Part shown: positions 8,871 to 17,786 of the stretch, one piece after another | Layout of the letters: each line of letters opens with the position of its first letter | How positions within the stretch are numbered: position 1 is the first letter of the stretch | Source of the DNA: Bifidobacterium choerinum | GTDB lineage: Bacteria; Actinomycetota; Actinomycetes; Actinomycetales; Bifidobacteriaceae | Length of the DNA stretch: 64,000 nucleotides | Assembly: GCF_000741135.1 (NCBI RefSeq) | Contig: NZ_JGYU01000009.1 | Location: 1-64,000, forward strand | Direction: 5' to 3' | Program-made: the position numbers and the translations under genes | Notes under the pieces: generated by a model | What the model was told of the DNA's origin: nothing | What the model saw: only the letters and a program-made list of their open reading frames with translations | The model's database searches: none

Positions 8871-9638
8871 ATGGTGGACGAATACACACGGTATCTGGAC
8901 GAGAAGAAGCAGCGCAAACATCGCGGACTGTCGAGGTTCAAGCTCAAGGTCATCGGCGACGTGCTGCTGTTCCTTTCGGCAGCGAGCGTCACGTTGATGC
9001 CGATGCTGCTCGGCGCGCCGACGGCGGACAACATGGCCTCGCTCACCGTGTCGGTGCTGTGCGAAGCCGTCTCCTGGGTCGCGATCCCGATCTACGCATG
9101 GCTGCTGTACACCGGCTTCGACCATACGCGCAGCTGGCTGCGCTACGGTGTGCAGCTGCTCGTGCTCGCACTCGTCAGCGAAGTGCCCTACGACATGGCC
9201 ACCTTCGGCAGTTTCTTCGACCTGCGCTCGCAGAACCCGGTCTTCGGCCTCGTCATCGCATTGATCGTGCTCGTGCTGCTCGAGATGATGGAGGACTACG
9301 GCAAGGGGCTGCGCATCACACTCAGCGTGCTGGTCATCCTCGTCGGCCTGCTATGGGACTGGCTGTTCAAGATTGGACAGTCGCAGGCGATGCTCAATAT
9401 CGGCATGGTCACGCTCGGCATGGCGCTCATCTTCTACTATCTGCACGCACGTGAGAACACGATGATGTTCACGGCGGCGCTTCTCGGCGCCGTGTGCTTC
9501 ATCACACCGGGCATCGGCGTCGCGTTCCTCCACTACCGCAACGACGAGATCGGCTATCGGCACACATGGACGAAGTGGGTGTTCTATGCGATCTACCCGC
9601 TGATGCTGCTCGTGTGCGGACTGGTCGTTGTGCGTTGA
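8871..9638 (+). CDS. TraX-like polytopic membrane protein
   Basis: 255-aa protein with about seven or eight hydrophobic segments. The block with IPIYAWLLYTGFDHTR and LVSEVPYDM matches the TraX family pattern; TraX of the F plasmid N-acetylates pilin. Chromosomal TraX-like proteins in Gram-positives are of unknown function and may be acyltransferases. It lies 36 bp downstream of the HAD gene and upstream of the LacI regulator, so it is carried within the maltodextrin cluster. No plasmid transfer genes are nearby. Confidence 0.65.
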   Translation: MVDEYTRYLDEKKQRKHRGLSRFKLKVIGDVLLFLSAASVTLMPMLLGAPTADNMASLTVSVLCEAVSWVAIPIYAWLLYTGFDHTRSWLRYGVQLLVLALVSEVPYDMATFGSFFDLRSQNPVFGLVIALIVLVLLEMMEDYGKGLRITLSVLVILVGLLWDWLFKIGQSQAMLNIGMVTLGMALIFYYLHARENTMMFTAALLGAVCFITPGIGVAFLHYRNDEIGYRHTWTKWVFYAIYPLMLLVCGLVVVR

Positions 9639-9723
9639 CGGTTCGCGGCGAGGCAGCCGCGGATAATCGGACAACCACCATCACAATCAACAAGGGAAAG
9701 CACAATCAAGTAAAGGGGCAATC

Positions 9724-10764
9724 GTGCAAAAGCAAGGAATCCGCGAAGTCGCGCAGCTTGCGGGAGTGTCCATCTCCACCGTCTCACGAGCGTTCACCCG
9801 GCCGGAACTCGTGTCCGAACGGACACGCGAGAAAGTCATGAGCGCCGCGGCGAAACTCGATTTCAACATCTCCCGTTCGGCGACGGCACTCAAGTCGGGA
9901 CAGACCTTCCGCGTCGCGCTGCTGATGAATCAGGAGATCACCAGCTGGTTCAACGTCGAGGTCTTCGCCGGCGTCAACTCGGTGATGCACAAGGAAGGCT
10001 ACGACATCTCGCTGTTCCAGCACATCGACGACGCGCGCACGCGCACGCAGTTCTTCCACGACATGCCGGTGCTGCGCAACGTCGACGCCGTGTTCGTCGC
10101 GTCCTTTGCGATAGAGCCGGAGGAGGTCGAGCAGCTCAGGCGCACGCGTGTGCCGATCATCGGCATCAACACGCCGAACGTCGAAGCCTTCGACGCGACG
10201 ATCAGCGTCGACGACGAACAGGGCATGTACCGCGCGACGCAGCACATGATCAACCTCGGGCACAAGCGCATCGTCTACACATGCTCGGCGGCCGAGGAAT
10301 CGCTCGAATCGTCGATCGACGCGCGCGGACGCGGATTCATCCGCGCCTGCGAGGCCGCGCAGAAGACGCACGACATCGATTGGAAGGTGCTGTCGGTGCC
10401 GCGGGGGCATGATTTCGCCGACGCGGCGCTCGCGGCCGTGCTTTCCGAGGAAACGTTCCCGGACGCGATCTGCTGCCAGATGGACATGATGGCGATTCCG
10501 CTCGTGCTCAAGCTGCAGCGCCACGGCTACCGCACGCCGCGCGACTATTCGATCATCGGTTTCGACGACTCGTCCTACGCGGACACGATCGACCTGACGA
10601 CGATGCGCCAGGATCCGTTCGCGATGGGCGCGTCGGCGGCGCGCAAGTGCCTGAAGCTGCTCGCCGGCGAGGAGTTGGAGGAACCGCATTCGACGATCGA
10701 GCCGAAGCTGATCCTGCGCGGCACCGACGCCCGTCTCGACCCGGATACGCCGCTCGAGCGGTGA
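9724..10764 (+). CDS. LacI-family regulator of maltodextrin cluster
   Basis: 346-aa transcription factor. The N-terminal helix-turn-helix (IREVAQLAGVSISTVSRAF) is followed by a hinge and a periplasmic-binding-protein-like effector domain. The GTG start at 9724 has AAAGGGG 7 nt upstream. Its position after malEFG-pulA suggests it controls them, and a dyad fitting the LacI consensus overlaps the malE -35 box at 1912-1925. The effector is likely a maltooligosaccharide or glucose derivative, by inference only. Confidence 0.82.
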   Translation: MQKQGIREVAQLAGVSISTVSRAFTRPELVSERTREKVMSAAAKLDFNISRSATALKSGQTFRVALLMNQEITSWFNVEVFAGVNSVMHKEGYDISLFQHIDDARTRTQFFHDMPVLRNVDAVFVASFAIEPEEVEQLRRTRVPIIGINTPNVEAFDATISVDDEQGMYRATQHMINLGHKRIVYTCSAAEESLESSIDARGRGFIRACEAAQKTHDIDWKVLSVPRGHDFADAALAAVLSEETFPDAICCQMDMMAIPLVLKLQRHGYRTPRDYSIIGFDDSSYADTIDLTTMRQDPFAMGASAARKCLKLLAGEELEEPHSTIEPKLILRGTDARLDPDTPLER

Positions 10765-10959
10765 CGGGTGTTTGCCGGACGCCTGACGGGTGCGGCCTGC
10801 ACGACCCCTGCGAGGATGCAGGGCATGGCTGGGCCGTCGTAGGAATACCGCGGGATGAGGATGAGGAACTAGGCATTAGAAGAACCATTAGAGGAATCAG
10901 GGGTTGTAACGAAAGGCTTCGCATCGTCCGTTGGTGAGGGCCAAAGGGCAAGGGAATAC

Positions 10960-10999
10960 GGGGCGGCATGCCGAGGGGGCATGGCCGCCCCGCTGTTTT
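10960..10999 (+). terminator. Terminator-like hairpin after LacI gene
   Basis: GGGGCGGCATGCC (10960-10972) pairs with GGCATGGCCGCCCC (10978-10991) with one bulged G, followed by GCTGTTTTG. It lies about 200 bp after the regulator's stop, with nothing recognisable between. Confidence 0.55.
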
Positions 11000-11025
11000 G
11001 GGGTTGGGCGCGCGTTGGCGGTTGG

Positions 11026-11270
11026 GTGCGGTTTGCGTCCGGTTCCGTCGGCGCGCGCGACGGTTTGGGACGCGGGAGGTGCGGTTTGCGTCCCGGCTCG
11101 TCGAAGTCGTCGATGGTTTGTCCCGCTATCGGGTCTGGTTGCGGGTGGTTTCGTCGAGTTGGTCGATGGCTCGGGACGGAGCGTCTCGGTTCGCCGGCTG
11201 GGTCGATGGTTTGGGACGCGGACTGGTGCCGTTGCGTCCGGTTTCATCGATGGGCGCGACGGCGACGGCG
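11026..11270. repeat. Degenerate GGGACG repeat tract
   Basis: This stretch between the maltodextrin block and dnaK repeats the words TTTGCGTCC(C)GG, TCGTCGA, GTCGATGGTTTG and GGGACGC several times. The same words make up the repeats at 3-218. The units are more diverged here and lack the GGGCCC core. Frames through this tract give only low-complexity peptides, so I call it non-coding repeat DNA. Confidence 0.6.
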
Positions 11271-11533
11271 AGGCGCGCTGGGCCGTGGCGGCCGGCGTGA
11301 TGCTGCTGTTCGTGGCGATGACGGGCGCGGCGTCGCCGCTGCGGCGGCGGAGCGCGACCGTGTGCTGCTGAACGCGACCGCGTTCTGCGGCATACCGCAT
11401 ATCAGCTCAAGCTGAGGATTGGCTGGACTTTCCGTCCCGGAATGCTGGAACCGTTGCAAAACAGCGGTTTTTCGGGGCGGAAAACATTTTCGGAAAAATC
11501 TTCCGCAGTGGGAATAACGTCCGGCATGAAATA

Positions 11534-11554
11534 GTTGAGTGATGTAGGCTCAAG
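11534..11554 (+). promoter_or_regulatory. HAIR operator for HspR
   Basis: GTTGAGT-N7-GCTCAAG matches the HspR inverted-repeat consensus CTTGAGT-N7-ACTCAAG at 12 of 14 arm positions. It lies 101 bp upstream of dnaK, whose operon ends with hspR, so feedback repression is expected. Confidence 0.85.
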
Positions 11555-11654
11555 TTTTGGAAGGTTCAAGAAGGCCGGTCAAAAAGATGACCGCCGCCAG
11601 ACAGAACTCGAGCGAAAACGTAACAAGTAGTGAACCAAACAAAGGAGAACAAGT

Positions 11655-13517
11655 ATGGGACGCGCAGTCGGTATTGATCTGGGTACCACCAATTCCTGCA
11701 TCGCGACGCTGGAAGGTGGCGAGCCCACAGTAATCGTGAACGCCGAAGGTGCACGCACGACCCCGTCGGTCGTCGCCTTCAGCAAGTCCGGCGAAATCCT
11801 CGTCGGCGAAGTCGCCAAGCGTCAGGCGGTCACCAATGTCGACCGCACGATCAGCTCGGTCAAGCGCCACATGGGCACCGATTGGACGGTGGACATCGAT
11901 GGCAAGAAGTGGACGCCGCAGGAGATCTCGGCGCAGATCCTGATGAAGCTCAAGCGCGACGCCGAAGCCTATCTGGGCGAGCCGGTGACCGACGCGGTCA
12001 TCACCTGCCCGGCATACTTCAACGACGCACAGCGTCAGGCGACGAAGGACGCCGGCACGATCGCCGGCCTCAACGTCCTGCGCATCATCAACGAGCCGAC
12101 CGCGGCCGCGCTCGCGTACGGCCTTGAGAAGGGCAAGGAAGACGAACGCATCCTCGTCTTCGACCTCGGTGGCGGTACCTTCGATGTCTCGCTGCTGGAG
12201 ATCGGCAAGGACGACGACGGCTTCTCGACGATTCAGGTCCAGGCGACCTCGGGCGACAACCACCTCGGTGGCGACGACTGGGATCAGCGCATCATCGACT
12301 GGCTCGTCAAGGGCGTCAAGGACAAGTACGGCGTCGACCTGAGCAAGGACAAGATCGCGCTGCAGCGCCTCAAGGAAGCCGCCGAGCAGGCGAAGAAGGA
12401 ACTGTCTTCGTCGATGTCCACGACGATCAACATGCAGTACCTCGCGATGACCCCTGACGGCACCCCGGTGCACCTCGACGAGACGCTCACCCGCGCCCAC
12501 TTCGAGGAAATGACGAAGGACCTGCTCGACCGTTGCCGCACGCCGTTCAACAACGTGCTCGCCGACGCCGGCATCTCCGTCTCGCAGATCGACCACGTCG
12601 TGCTCGTCGGCGGTTCGACCCGTATGCCGGCCGTCAAGGAGCTCGTCAAGGAGCTCGACGGCGGCAAGGAACCGAACCAGTCCGTCAACCCGGATGAGGT
12701 CGTTGCCATCGGCGCCGCCGTGCAGTCCGGCGTCATCAAGGGCGACCGCAAGGACGTCCTGCTCATCGACGTGACCCCGCTGTCGCTCGGCATCGAGACG
12801 AAGGGCGGCATCATGACGAAGCTCATCGACCGCAACACCGCCATCCCGGCGAAGCGTTCGGAGATCTTCTCGACCGCCGAGGACAACCAGCCGTCCGTGC
12901 TCATCCAGGTCTATCAGGGCGAACGTGAGTTCGCTCGCGACAACAAGCCGCTGGGCACCTTCGAGCTGACCGGCATCGCTCCGGCTCCGCGTGGCGTCCC
13001 GCAGATCGAGGTCACCTTCGACATCGACGCGAACGGCATCGTCCATGTCTCCGCGAAGGACAAGGGCACCGGCAAGGAACAGTCGATGACGATCACCGGC
13101 GGCTCCGCACTGCCGAAGGACGAGATCGACCGCATGGTGCGCGACGCCGAGGCCCACGAAGCCGACGACAAGAAGCGCAAGGAGGAAGCCGAGACCCGCA
13201 ACCAGGCCGAAGCCTTCGCCTATCAGACCGAGAAGCTCGTCAACGACAACAAGGACAAGCTCTCCGACGACGTGGCCAAGGAAGTCACCGACGCGGTCAA
13301 CGAGCTCAAGGAATCGCTCAAGGGCGACGACATCGAGAAGATCAAGTCGGATCAGGAGAAGCTGATGACGGCCGCGCAGAAGATCGGTCAGGCGCTCTAC
13401 GCGCAGCAGGGCACCGAAGGCGCCCCGGCCGGCGACAACGGCGCATCGAACTCCGGTGACGACGACGTCGTGGACGCCGAAGTCGTGGACGATGACGACG
13501 ACAAGGACAACAAGTAA
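11655..13517 (+). CDS. dnaK: Molecular chaperone DnaK (Hsp70)
   Basis: 620-aa cytoplasmic Hsp70. The nucleotide-binding domain begins with [10 protein letters not shown] and contains the second phosphate loop [10 protein letters not shown]; the substrate-binding domain and lid follow, ending in an acidic tail ([16 protein letters not shown]). An AAAGGAG ribosome binding site precedes the ATG. It is first in a four-gene heat-shock operon, with grpE starting at its stop codon. Control by HspR through the upstream HAIR site is expected. Confidence 0.98.
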   Translation: MGRAVGIDLGTTNSCIATLEGGEPTVIVNAEGARTTPSVVAFSKSGEILVGEVAKRQAVTNVDRTISSVKRHMGTDWTVDIDGKKWTPQEISAQILMKLKRDAEAYLGEPVTDAVITCPAYFNDAQRQATKDAGTIAGLNVLRIINEPTAAALAYGLEKGKEDERILVFDLGGGTFDVSLLEIGKDDDGFSTIQVQATSGDNHLGGDDWDQRIIDWLVKGVKDKYGVDLSKDKIALQRLKEAAEQAKKELSSSMSTTINMQYLAMTPDGTPVHLDETLTRAHFEEMTKDLLDRCRTPFNNVLADAGISVSQIDHVVLVGGSTRMPAVKELVKELDGGKEPNQSVNPDEVVAIGAAVQSGVIKGDRKDVLLIDVTPLSLGIETKGGIMTKLIDRNTAIPAKRSEIFSTAEDNQPSVLIQVYQGEREFARDNKPLGTFELTGIAPAPRGVPQIEVTFDIDANGIVHVSAKDKGTGKEQSMTITGGSALPKDEIDRMVRDAEAHEADDKKRKEEAETRNQAEAFAYQTEKLVNDNKDKLSDDVAKEVTDAVNELKESLKGDDIEKIKSDQEKLMTAAQKIGQALYAQQGTEGAPAGDNGASNSGDDDVVDAEVVDDDDDKDNK

Positions 13518-14209
13518 TGCCCGACTTCAACAAGGACGACTACCTCGATGACCTGCCCGACGCCGACGCGTTGGCGGACGGGCAGGCCGATCCCGGCTCC
13601 CAGCTCATGGACGACATCGAGCGCGACGCTGCGGCAGAGCAGCAGCCCGCCGATGCGGACGTGAAGGACGGGGCACAGGACGACGCGGCGCAGTCCGCGC
13701 CGTCCCCGGCCGAGGAAGCGGCCGAAGCGGCTCAGCAGGAGCCGCCGCAGGCTGACTCCGAAGACGGCAAGCTCACTCCGCTTGGCCAGGCCAAGAAGGA
13801 GGCGGCTGAGTACCTCGAAGCGCTGCAGCGTGAGCGCGCGGAGTTCATCAACTACCGCAACCGCACGCGCAAGGACATGGATCGGGCACGCCAGCAGGGC
13901 ATCATCGATGTGCTGACGGCGGAGCTGTCCGCACTTGACGACATCGATCGCATCCGCGAGCACGGACAGATGGATGATTCGTTCAAGGCGGTCGCGGCGA
14001 AGCTCGAGAAGACCTTCGAGAAGTTCGGCGTGGAGAAGTTCGGCGTCAAAGGCGAGGACTTCGACCCGACGAAGCATGAGGCCGTGCTGCACAAGCCGGA
14101 TCCGGACGCCGAGAAGGCGACGGTCGACACGGTTGTGGAGGCCGGCTACCGCATCGGCGATCGCGTGATCCGCGCGGCCCGCGTGGTCGTGGCGTCGCCG
14201 CAGAACTGA
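13517..14209 (+). CDS. grpE: Nucleotide exchange factor GrpE
   Basis: 230-aa co-chaperone that releases ADP from DnaK. An acidic, Ala-rich N-terminal region (about 75 residues) precedes the coiled-coil (EYLEALQRERAEFINYRNRT) and the C-terminal beta domain (HEAVLHKPDP, VVEAGYRIGDRVIRAA). The ATG lies one base from the end of the dnaK stop codon (TAATG), so translation is coupled. Confidence 0.96.
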   Translation: MPDFNKDDYLDDLPDADALADGQADPGSQLMDDIERDAAAEQQPADADVKDGAQDDAAQSAPSPAEEAAEAAQQEPPQADSEDGKLTPLGQAKKEAAEYLEALQRERAEFINYRNRTRKDMDRARQQGIIDVLTAELSALDDIDRIREHGQMDDSFKAVAAKLEKTFEKFGVEKFGVKGEDFDPTKHEAVLHKPDPDAEKATVDTVVEAGYRIGDRVIRAARVVVASPQN

Positions 14210-14224
14210 CACGGTGACGCATGG

Positions 14225-14264
14225 GGAGGCCGTGGACCACAATCGTGTGCGGTCCACGGCCTCC
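14225..14264 (+). other. Perfect 14-bp stem between grpE and dnaJ
   Basis: GGAGGCCGTGGACC (14225-14238) and GGTCCACGGCCTCC (14251-14264) form a perfect stem with a 12-nt loop. There is no U-tract. It may be an RNA-processing or attenuation element inside the heat-shock operon. Confidence 0.6.
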
Positions 14265-14284
14265 TGTGCGCTGTACCGACGGAT

Positions 14285-14327
14285 GCCGGCGAAGGGAGGC
14301 GTCTTAAAGACGTCGCCCTTCGCCGGC
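14285..14327 (+). terminator. Second hairpin upstream of dnaJ
   Basis: GCCGGCGAAGGG (14285-14296) pairs with CCCTTCGCCGGC (14316-14327), with a further inner stem around GTCTT/AAGAC. It is followed within 13 nt by CTTTTT, which resembles a partial terminator. dnaJ starts about 70 bp later, so this could attenuate read-through from dnaK-grpE. Confidence 0.5.
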
Positions 14328-14395
14328 AATGAACGAGACTTTTTCACCCGTCCCGACGGGGACGGATTCAGCAACACCTCGAAAGGAGGCACAAC

Positions 14396-15436
14396 ATGGC
14401 TGAGAACGAATGGCTGAACAAGGACTTCTACAAAACCCTCGGTGTCTCCAAAGACGCCACGGAAAGCGAGATCACGAAGGCGTATCGCAAGCTCGCGCGT
14501 AAGTACCATCCGGACATCAACAAAACCAAGGAAGGCGAGGAGAAGTTCAAGGACATCTCCGAGGCCTACGATGTGCTCAAGGACAAGGAATCGCGTGAAC
14601 GCTACGACGCGATCCGCCAGTTCGGCGCGGGCGGTGCGCGCTTCGCCGGCGGTGCGGGAGGCGCGGGCGGCTTCAACGCCTCCAACCTCAACGACATCTT
14701 CTCGATGTTCGGCGGCGGCGCAGGTGCGGGCGGCAACGGCTCGCATATCCGCTTCTCGACGAACGGCGGCGGCGCGGGCTTCGACGACATCTTCTCGATG
14801 TTCGGCGGCGGCAACGCAGGCGGCTACGGCGGCCACGGCTACGAGGACTACGGTGACGGCGCCTACGCCGGCTACCGTCCGACTCCGGCCCCGGAGGACG
14901 GCGCCGACCTCAACTCGAAGATCACGCTGACCTTCCGTCAGGCCGTCAAGGGCGCGACCGTCTCGCTGAGCGCGGGCGGCAAGAAGTTCAAGACGCGCAT
15001 CCCGGCAGGCGTGAAGAACGGCCAGAAGATCAAGCTCGCCGGCAAGGGCAAGCCGGGCATGCACGGCGGCAGGAACGGCGACATGTATCTGACCGTCACC
15101 GTGACGCCGGACGCGAAGTTCACGATGGACGGCGTCGACCTCGTCATGGACCTGCCGGTCACCGTCGGCCAGGCCGTCGATGGCGGCAAAGTCGAGGCGA
15201 AGGACTTCAACGGCGAACCGGTGACCTTCAAGGTGCACGCCGGCACGTCGAGCGGCGCCGAGGTGCGCGTCAGGGGCAAGGGCGTCAAGACGAAGCGCGA
15301 GACCGGCGATCTCGTCGGACGCGTCCAGATCCGTGTCCCCGAGCATCCGGGCGTCGGCGAAAAGCACGCTGCGAAGGAATTCGACAAGGCGTGCGGCGAC
15401 TTCGCCGATAGGCTCGCCGAGCAGCGGGAGGCTTGA
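14396..15436 (+). CDS. dnaJ: DnaJ-type co-chaperone without zinc finger
   Basis: 346-aa J-domain protein that stimulates the DnaK ATPase. The J domain has the HPD motif at residues 38-40, followed by a Gly/Phe-rich region with two FSMFGGG repeats, and two C-terminal beta-sandwich domains. The CxxCxGxG zinc-finger repeats of class A DnaJ are absent, so it is a class B (CbpA-like) member, as usual for hspR-linked dnaJ genes in actinobacteria. AAAGGAGG precedes the ATG. The 3' end nearly touches hspR. Confidence 0.95.
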   Translation: MAENEWLNKDFYKTLGVSKDATESEITKAYRKLARKYHPDINKTKEGEEKFKDISEAYDVLKDKESRERYDAIRQFGAGGARFAGGAGGAGGFNASNLNDIFSMFGGGAGAGGNGSHIRFSTNGGGAGFDDIFSMFGGGNAGGYGGHGYEDYGDGAYAGYRPTPAPEDGADLNSKITLTFRQAVKGATVSLSAGGKKFKTRIPAGVKNGQKIKLAGKGKPGMHGGRNGDMYLTVTVTPDAKFTMDGVDLVMDLPVTVGQAVDGGKVEAKDFNGEPVTFKVHAGTSSGAEVRVRGKGVKTKRETGDLVGRVQIRVPEHPGVGEKHAAKEFDKACGDFADRLAEQREA

Positions 15437-15441
15437 GCAGC

Positions 15442-16002
15442 ATGACGCGGGTCTCCCAGCAGAAACGCCGGCTGTATGAGATGTGCGCGATGGCGATCGT
15501 CGCGCAGCGGGCGAATCTCGAAGGTGCGGCGCGCGTCGGCTTCAACGTCGACCTGCCGATCTTCAGCGTCGGGCGCGCCGCCGAACTCGCGAGCATCCAT
15601 CCGCAGACGCTGCGTCAGTACGACCGCGCCGGCCTCATCGTGCCGCAGCGCACAGAGGGCGGCGCACGTCGCTACTCGCTGCGCGACATCGACCGGCTCA
15701 TACAGGCGCAGTCGATGAGTCAGCATGACGGCATCAACCTCACCGGCATCGCGCGCATCCTCGAACTTGAGGAGGAGAACCGTCAGCTGCGCCGGCAGCT
15801 TGAACGGCTGAGTGACAACTCGGTGAGTGTCTTCACCGCCGACATGGACGGCGGCATCACCGAAGTGCGTCGTTCCTCGCGTGCGCGGCACTGGCGGCGG
15901 CATCTGCACCCGCAGACGCGGCAGCTGGCGGCCGGCGCGAGTCATCGGCCGGCTCAGGCCGAGTCGAAATCGGTGGTCCTGTGGCATACGATCTACCGGT
16001 GA
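15442..16002 (+). CDS. hspR: Heat-shock repressor HspR (MerR family)
   Basis: 186-aa regulator. Residues about 40-88 form a MerR-type winged helix (FSVGRAAELASIHPQTLRQY, then GGARRYSLRDID), followed by a coiled coil (LEEENRQLRRQLERL) and a basic tail. It should bind the HAIR site at 11534-11554 with DnaK as co-repressor, as shown for HspR in Streptomyces. ATG 15442 is preferred because GGGAGG lies 10 nt upstream; a TTG at 15433 overlapping the dnaJ stop is too close to that site. Confidence 0.93.
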   Translation: MTRVSQQKRRLYEMCAMAIVAQRANLEGAARVGFNVDLPIFSVGRAAELASIHPQTLRQYDRAGLIVPQRTEGGARRYSLRDIDRLIQAQSMSQHDGINLTGIARILELEEENRQLRRQLERLSDNSVSVFTADMDGGITEVRRSSRARHWRRHLHPQTRQLAAGASHRPAQAESKSVVLWHTIYR

Positions 16003-16032
16003 ACGAATAGGCGGCATAGGCATAGAGGACAG

Positions 16033-16072
16033 CAAGGCGTCCGGAACCTGAATTTGGGTTCCGGACGCCTTG
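16033..16072 (+). terminator. Terminator of the dnaK operon
   Basis: A perfect 16-bp stem (arms CAAGGCGTCCGGAACC and its complement) with an 8-nt loop lies 31 bp after the hspR stop. The U-tract is weak. Confidence 0.75.
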
Positions 16073-16209
16073 TGTATGTATGTGTGGCGTCGCGTGTGGC
16101 GTATGCGTGCGCTGTGCCGGACGCGGGCGCGTATCGTAGGAAGTGGTGCCGGACCGAGATGGCCGTGGCGTATGACGATCGAACGACGCGAATGACGAAG
16201 GAGGAGACG

Positions 16210-16941
16210 ATGGGCGCTCGCAACAATGGAGCCGCCGGGGTCGGCGCGCTGCAGGGCGTGTTCTGGGACATGGATGGGACGCTCATCGATTCCGAGCCGC
16301 TGTGGCACGAAAGCGAGCTGCGGCTCGTGCGTGAATACGGCGGCCACTGGACGAAGCAGATGGCGATGGACGGCTCCGGTCGACCGGTGCCGCAGATCGC
16401 CCATGAGATGGCCGATCTCGGTTGTCCGCTGCCTCCCGACGAGATCGGACGTCGCATGATCCAATACGTGACCGACGAGGAGAAGAAGCGGCTGCCGTGG
16501 ATACCCGGCGTGCGCCGTCTGCTCGAGCAGCTGCGCGACGCCGGTGTGCCGTCGATGCTCGTGACGACGTCGCCGCGTGACCTGGCTGAGAACCTCATCG
16601 CGCAGGCGCCGCCGAACACTTTCGCCGGTTATGTATGCGGCGACGACGACGTGCCGAAGAAACCCGATCCGGCGCCGTACAAGCTTGCCGCGCAACGACT
16701 CGGCATCCCCGATGTGCTGCTGCCGTGCTGCGTCGCCTTCGAGGATTCGATGAGCGGGCGCACGTCGGCTGCCGCGTCCGGCATGATGACCGTCGTCGTG
16801 ACCGGCTATCTCGCCGGCGGCTATGTGCCCGGTCCCGGCTACACGACAACCGAAAACTACGACGACATCACGCCGCAGTCGCTTAACCGCATGGTGCAGC
16901 GCATGTACGACCGTCTCGCGCCGCTCGTCGGGCGTGACTGA
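16210..16941 (+). CDS. HAD-family phosphatase (beta-phosphoglucomutase-like)
   Basis: 243-aa hydrolase of the DhaL/PGMB-like HAD subgroup. Motif I is FWDMDGTLIDS with D20 and D22; a four-helix cap follows; motif II is MLVTTSP; KKPDPAPY gives the motif III lysine; and FEDSMSGRTSAAASG is motif IV. The substrate is unknown: a small sugar phosphate is plausible. The ATG at 16210 has AAGGAGG at a 5-nt spacing; ATG 16192 lies upstream of that site and is rejected. Confidence 0.8.
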   Translation: MGARNNGAAGVGALQGVFWDMDGTLIDSEPLWHESELRLVREYGGHWTKQMAMDGSGRPVPQIAHEMADLGCPLPPDEIGRRMIQYVTDEEKKRLPWIPGVRRLLEQLRDAGVPSMLVTTSPRDLAENLIAQAPPNTFAGYVCGDDDVPKKPDPAPYKLAAQRLGIPDVLLPCCVAFEDSMSGRTSAAASGMMTVVVTGYLAGGYVPGPGYTTTENYDDITPQSLNRMVQRMYDRLAPLVGRD

Positions 16942-17045
16942 GCCTGCGTCCGCCGCGCACGATCGACGTGTATGTCAAGTGCGCGTGACGGCCTTGTGCA
17001 TGATGTATGCGTCGTCGGGCATCCGTTCACATCCATCTCACGGGG

Positions 17046-17170
17046 CATCAGGAGGCTTTCGCCAAGGAAGTGCCGGGGTCGTCACCGGCAAGCCGATCAA
17101 GGATCTGAAGGTCGACAAGATCGCCGGCGCCAGCTGGACGAGCGACGCCTTCAACGCCCGCCTTGGATGA
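17046..17170 (+). pseudogene. FMN-binding-domain C-terminal remnant
   Basis: Two adjoining frames encode a peptide reading GHQEAFAKEVPG, then VVTGKPIKDLKVDKIAGASW and TSDAF. The GASxTSxAF ending is typical of the FMN-binding domain found in NqrC/RnfG-like and related proteins. The frames join if one G is added in the GGGG run near 17074-17077. No matching N-terminal part is visible upstream (a stop lies at 17001), so I interpret this as a decayed gene fragment. Confidence 0.5.
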
Positions 17171-17460
17171 GGTGCGGCGGCAGGCGGCGCAGCAGCACTG
17201 ACCTGTAGTCGCGTCCTGGGCCGTGGCGGTCGGCGGGAGGCACGAGCGGGATGAGGGTCGTCGTGTCCGGTTCCGCTTCTGCCGCGTTCCGCGGCCGACA
17301 TGGGCGCGACCATGCGTATAACAGCCCGACCTGAGCGTTACGTGATTTTGCCGTGGTAGCGGAAACCCGCGTGATTGCGGGCGAAACGCGCCCTGATCCC
17401 GTACCGTGGAGGATAGTTCAAGGTTTTTCGGACTTTGGAAAGACTCAAAGGAAGCACAAT
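17171..17460. other. Intergenic region before GlsB-like gene
   Basis: No convincing gene, tRNA or repeat was found here. The last 40 bases include the ribosome binding site for the following small membrane protein. Confidence 0.5.
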
Positions 17461-17715
17461 ATGTATTGGATTTGGACGCTCGTCGTCGGAGCGATCATCG
17501 GCGCCATCGCCGGCGCGATCACCAACCGCAGCGGATCGATGGGTTGGATCGCCAACATCATCGCCGGTCTTGTGGGCTCGTCGCTCGGTCAGGCGATCTT
17601 CGGCAGTTGGGGACCGCAGCTCGGAGGCATGGCGATCTTCCCATCGCTCATCGGCGCGGTCATCGTGGTGCTAGTCGCCTCGTTCGTCGTGATGCGGGTC
17701 GTCGGCAAGAGTTGA
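17461..17715 (+). CDS. GlsB/YeaQ/YmgE-family small membrane protein
   Basis: 84-aa protein with three hydrophobic Gly-rich segments (IWTLVVGAIIGAIAGAI, then WIANIIAGLVGSSLGQAI, then an Ala/Val-rich helix). This is the transglycosylase-associated-protein family, often stress-induced, with no proven enzymatic activity. The start at 17461 has AAAGGA 8 nt upstream; the open frame continues upstream but without membrane character. It is convergent with nagA. Confidence 0.85.
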   Translation: MYWIWTLVVGAIIGAIAGAITNRSGSMGWIANIIAGLVGSSLGQAIFGSWGPQLGGMAIFPSLIGAVIVVLVASFVVMRVVGKS

Positions 17716-17786
17716 CTGTTCGCGCTTCGGTCTCGATTATGCGCAATTAGCCCGTATTGGGCCGTACTGCGGTCCGATCCACAAGC

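Noticed and set aside
11026..11400. Several 100-170-codon frames in the region before dnaK
   Set aside because: They are translations of the GGGACG repeat tract, low in complexity, without ribosome binding sites or recognisable domains.
15433..15441. TTG start for hspR overlapping the dnaJ stop
   Set aside because: The GGGAGG box is only 1-2 nt from it; ATG 15442 has proper spacing.
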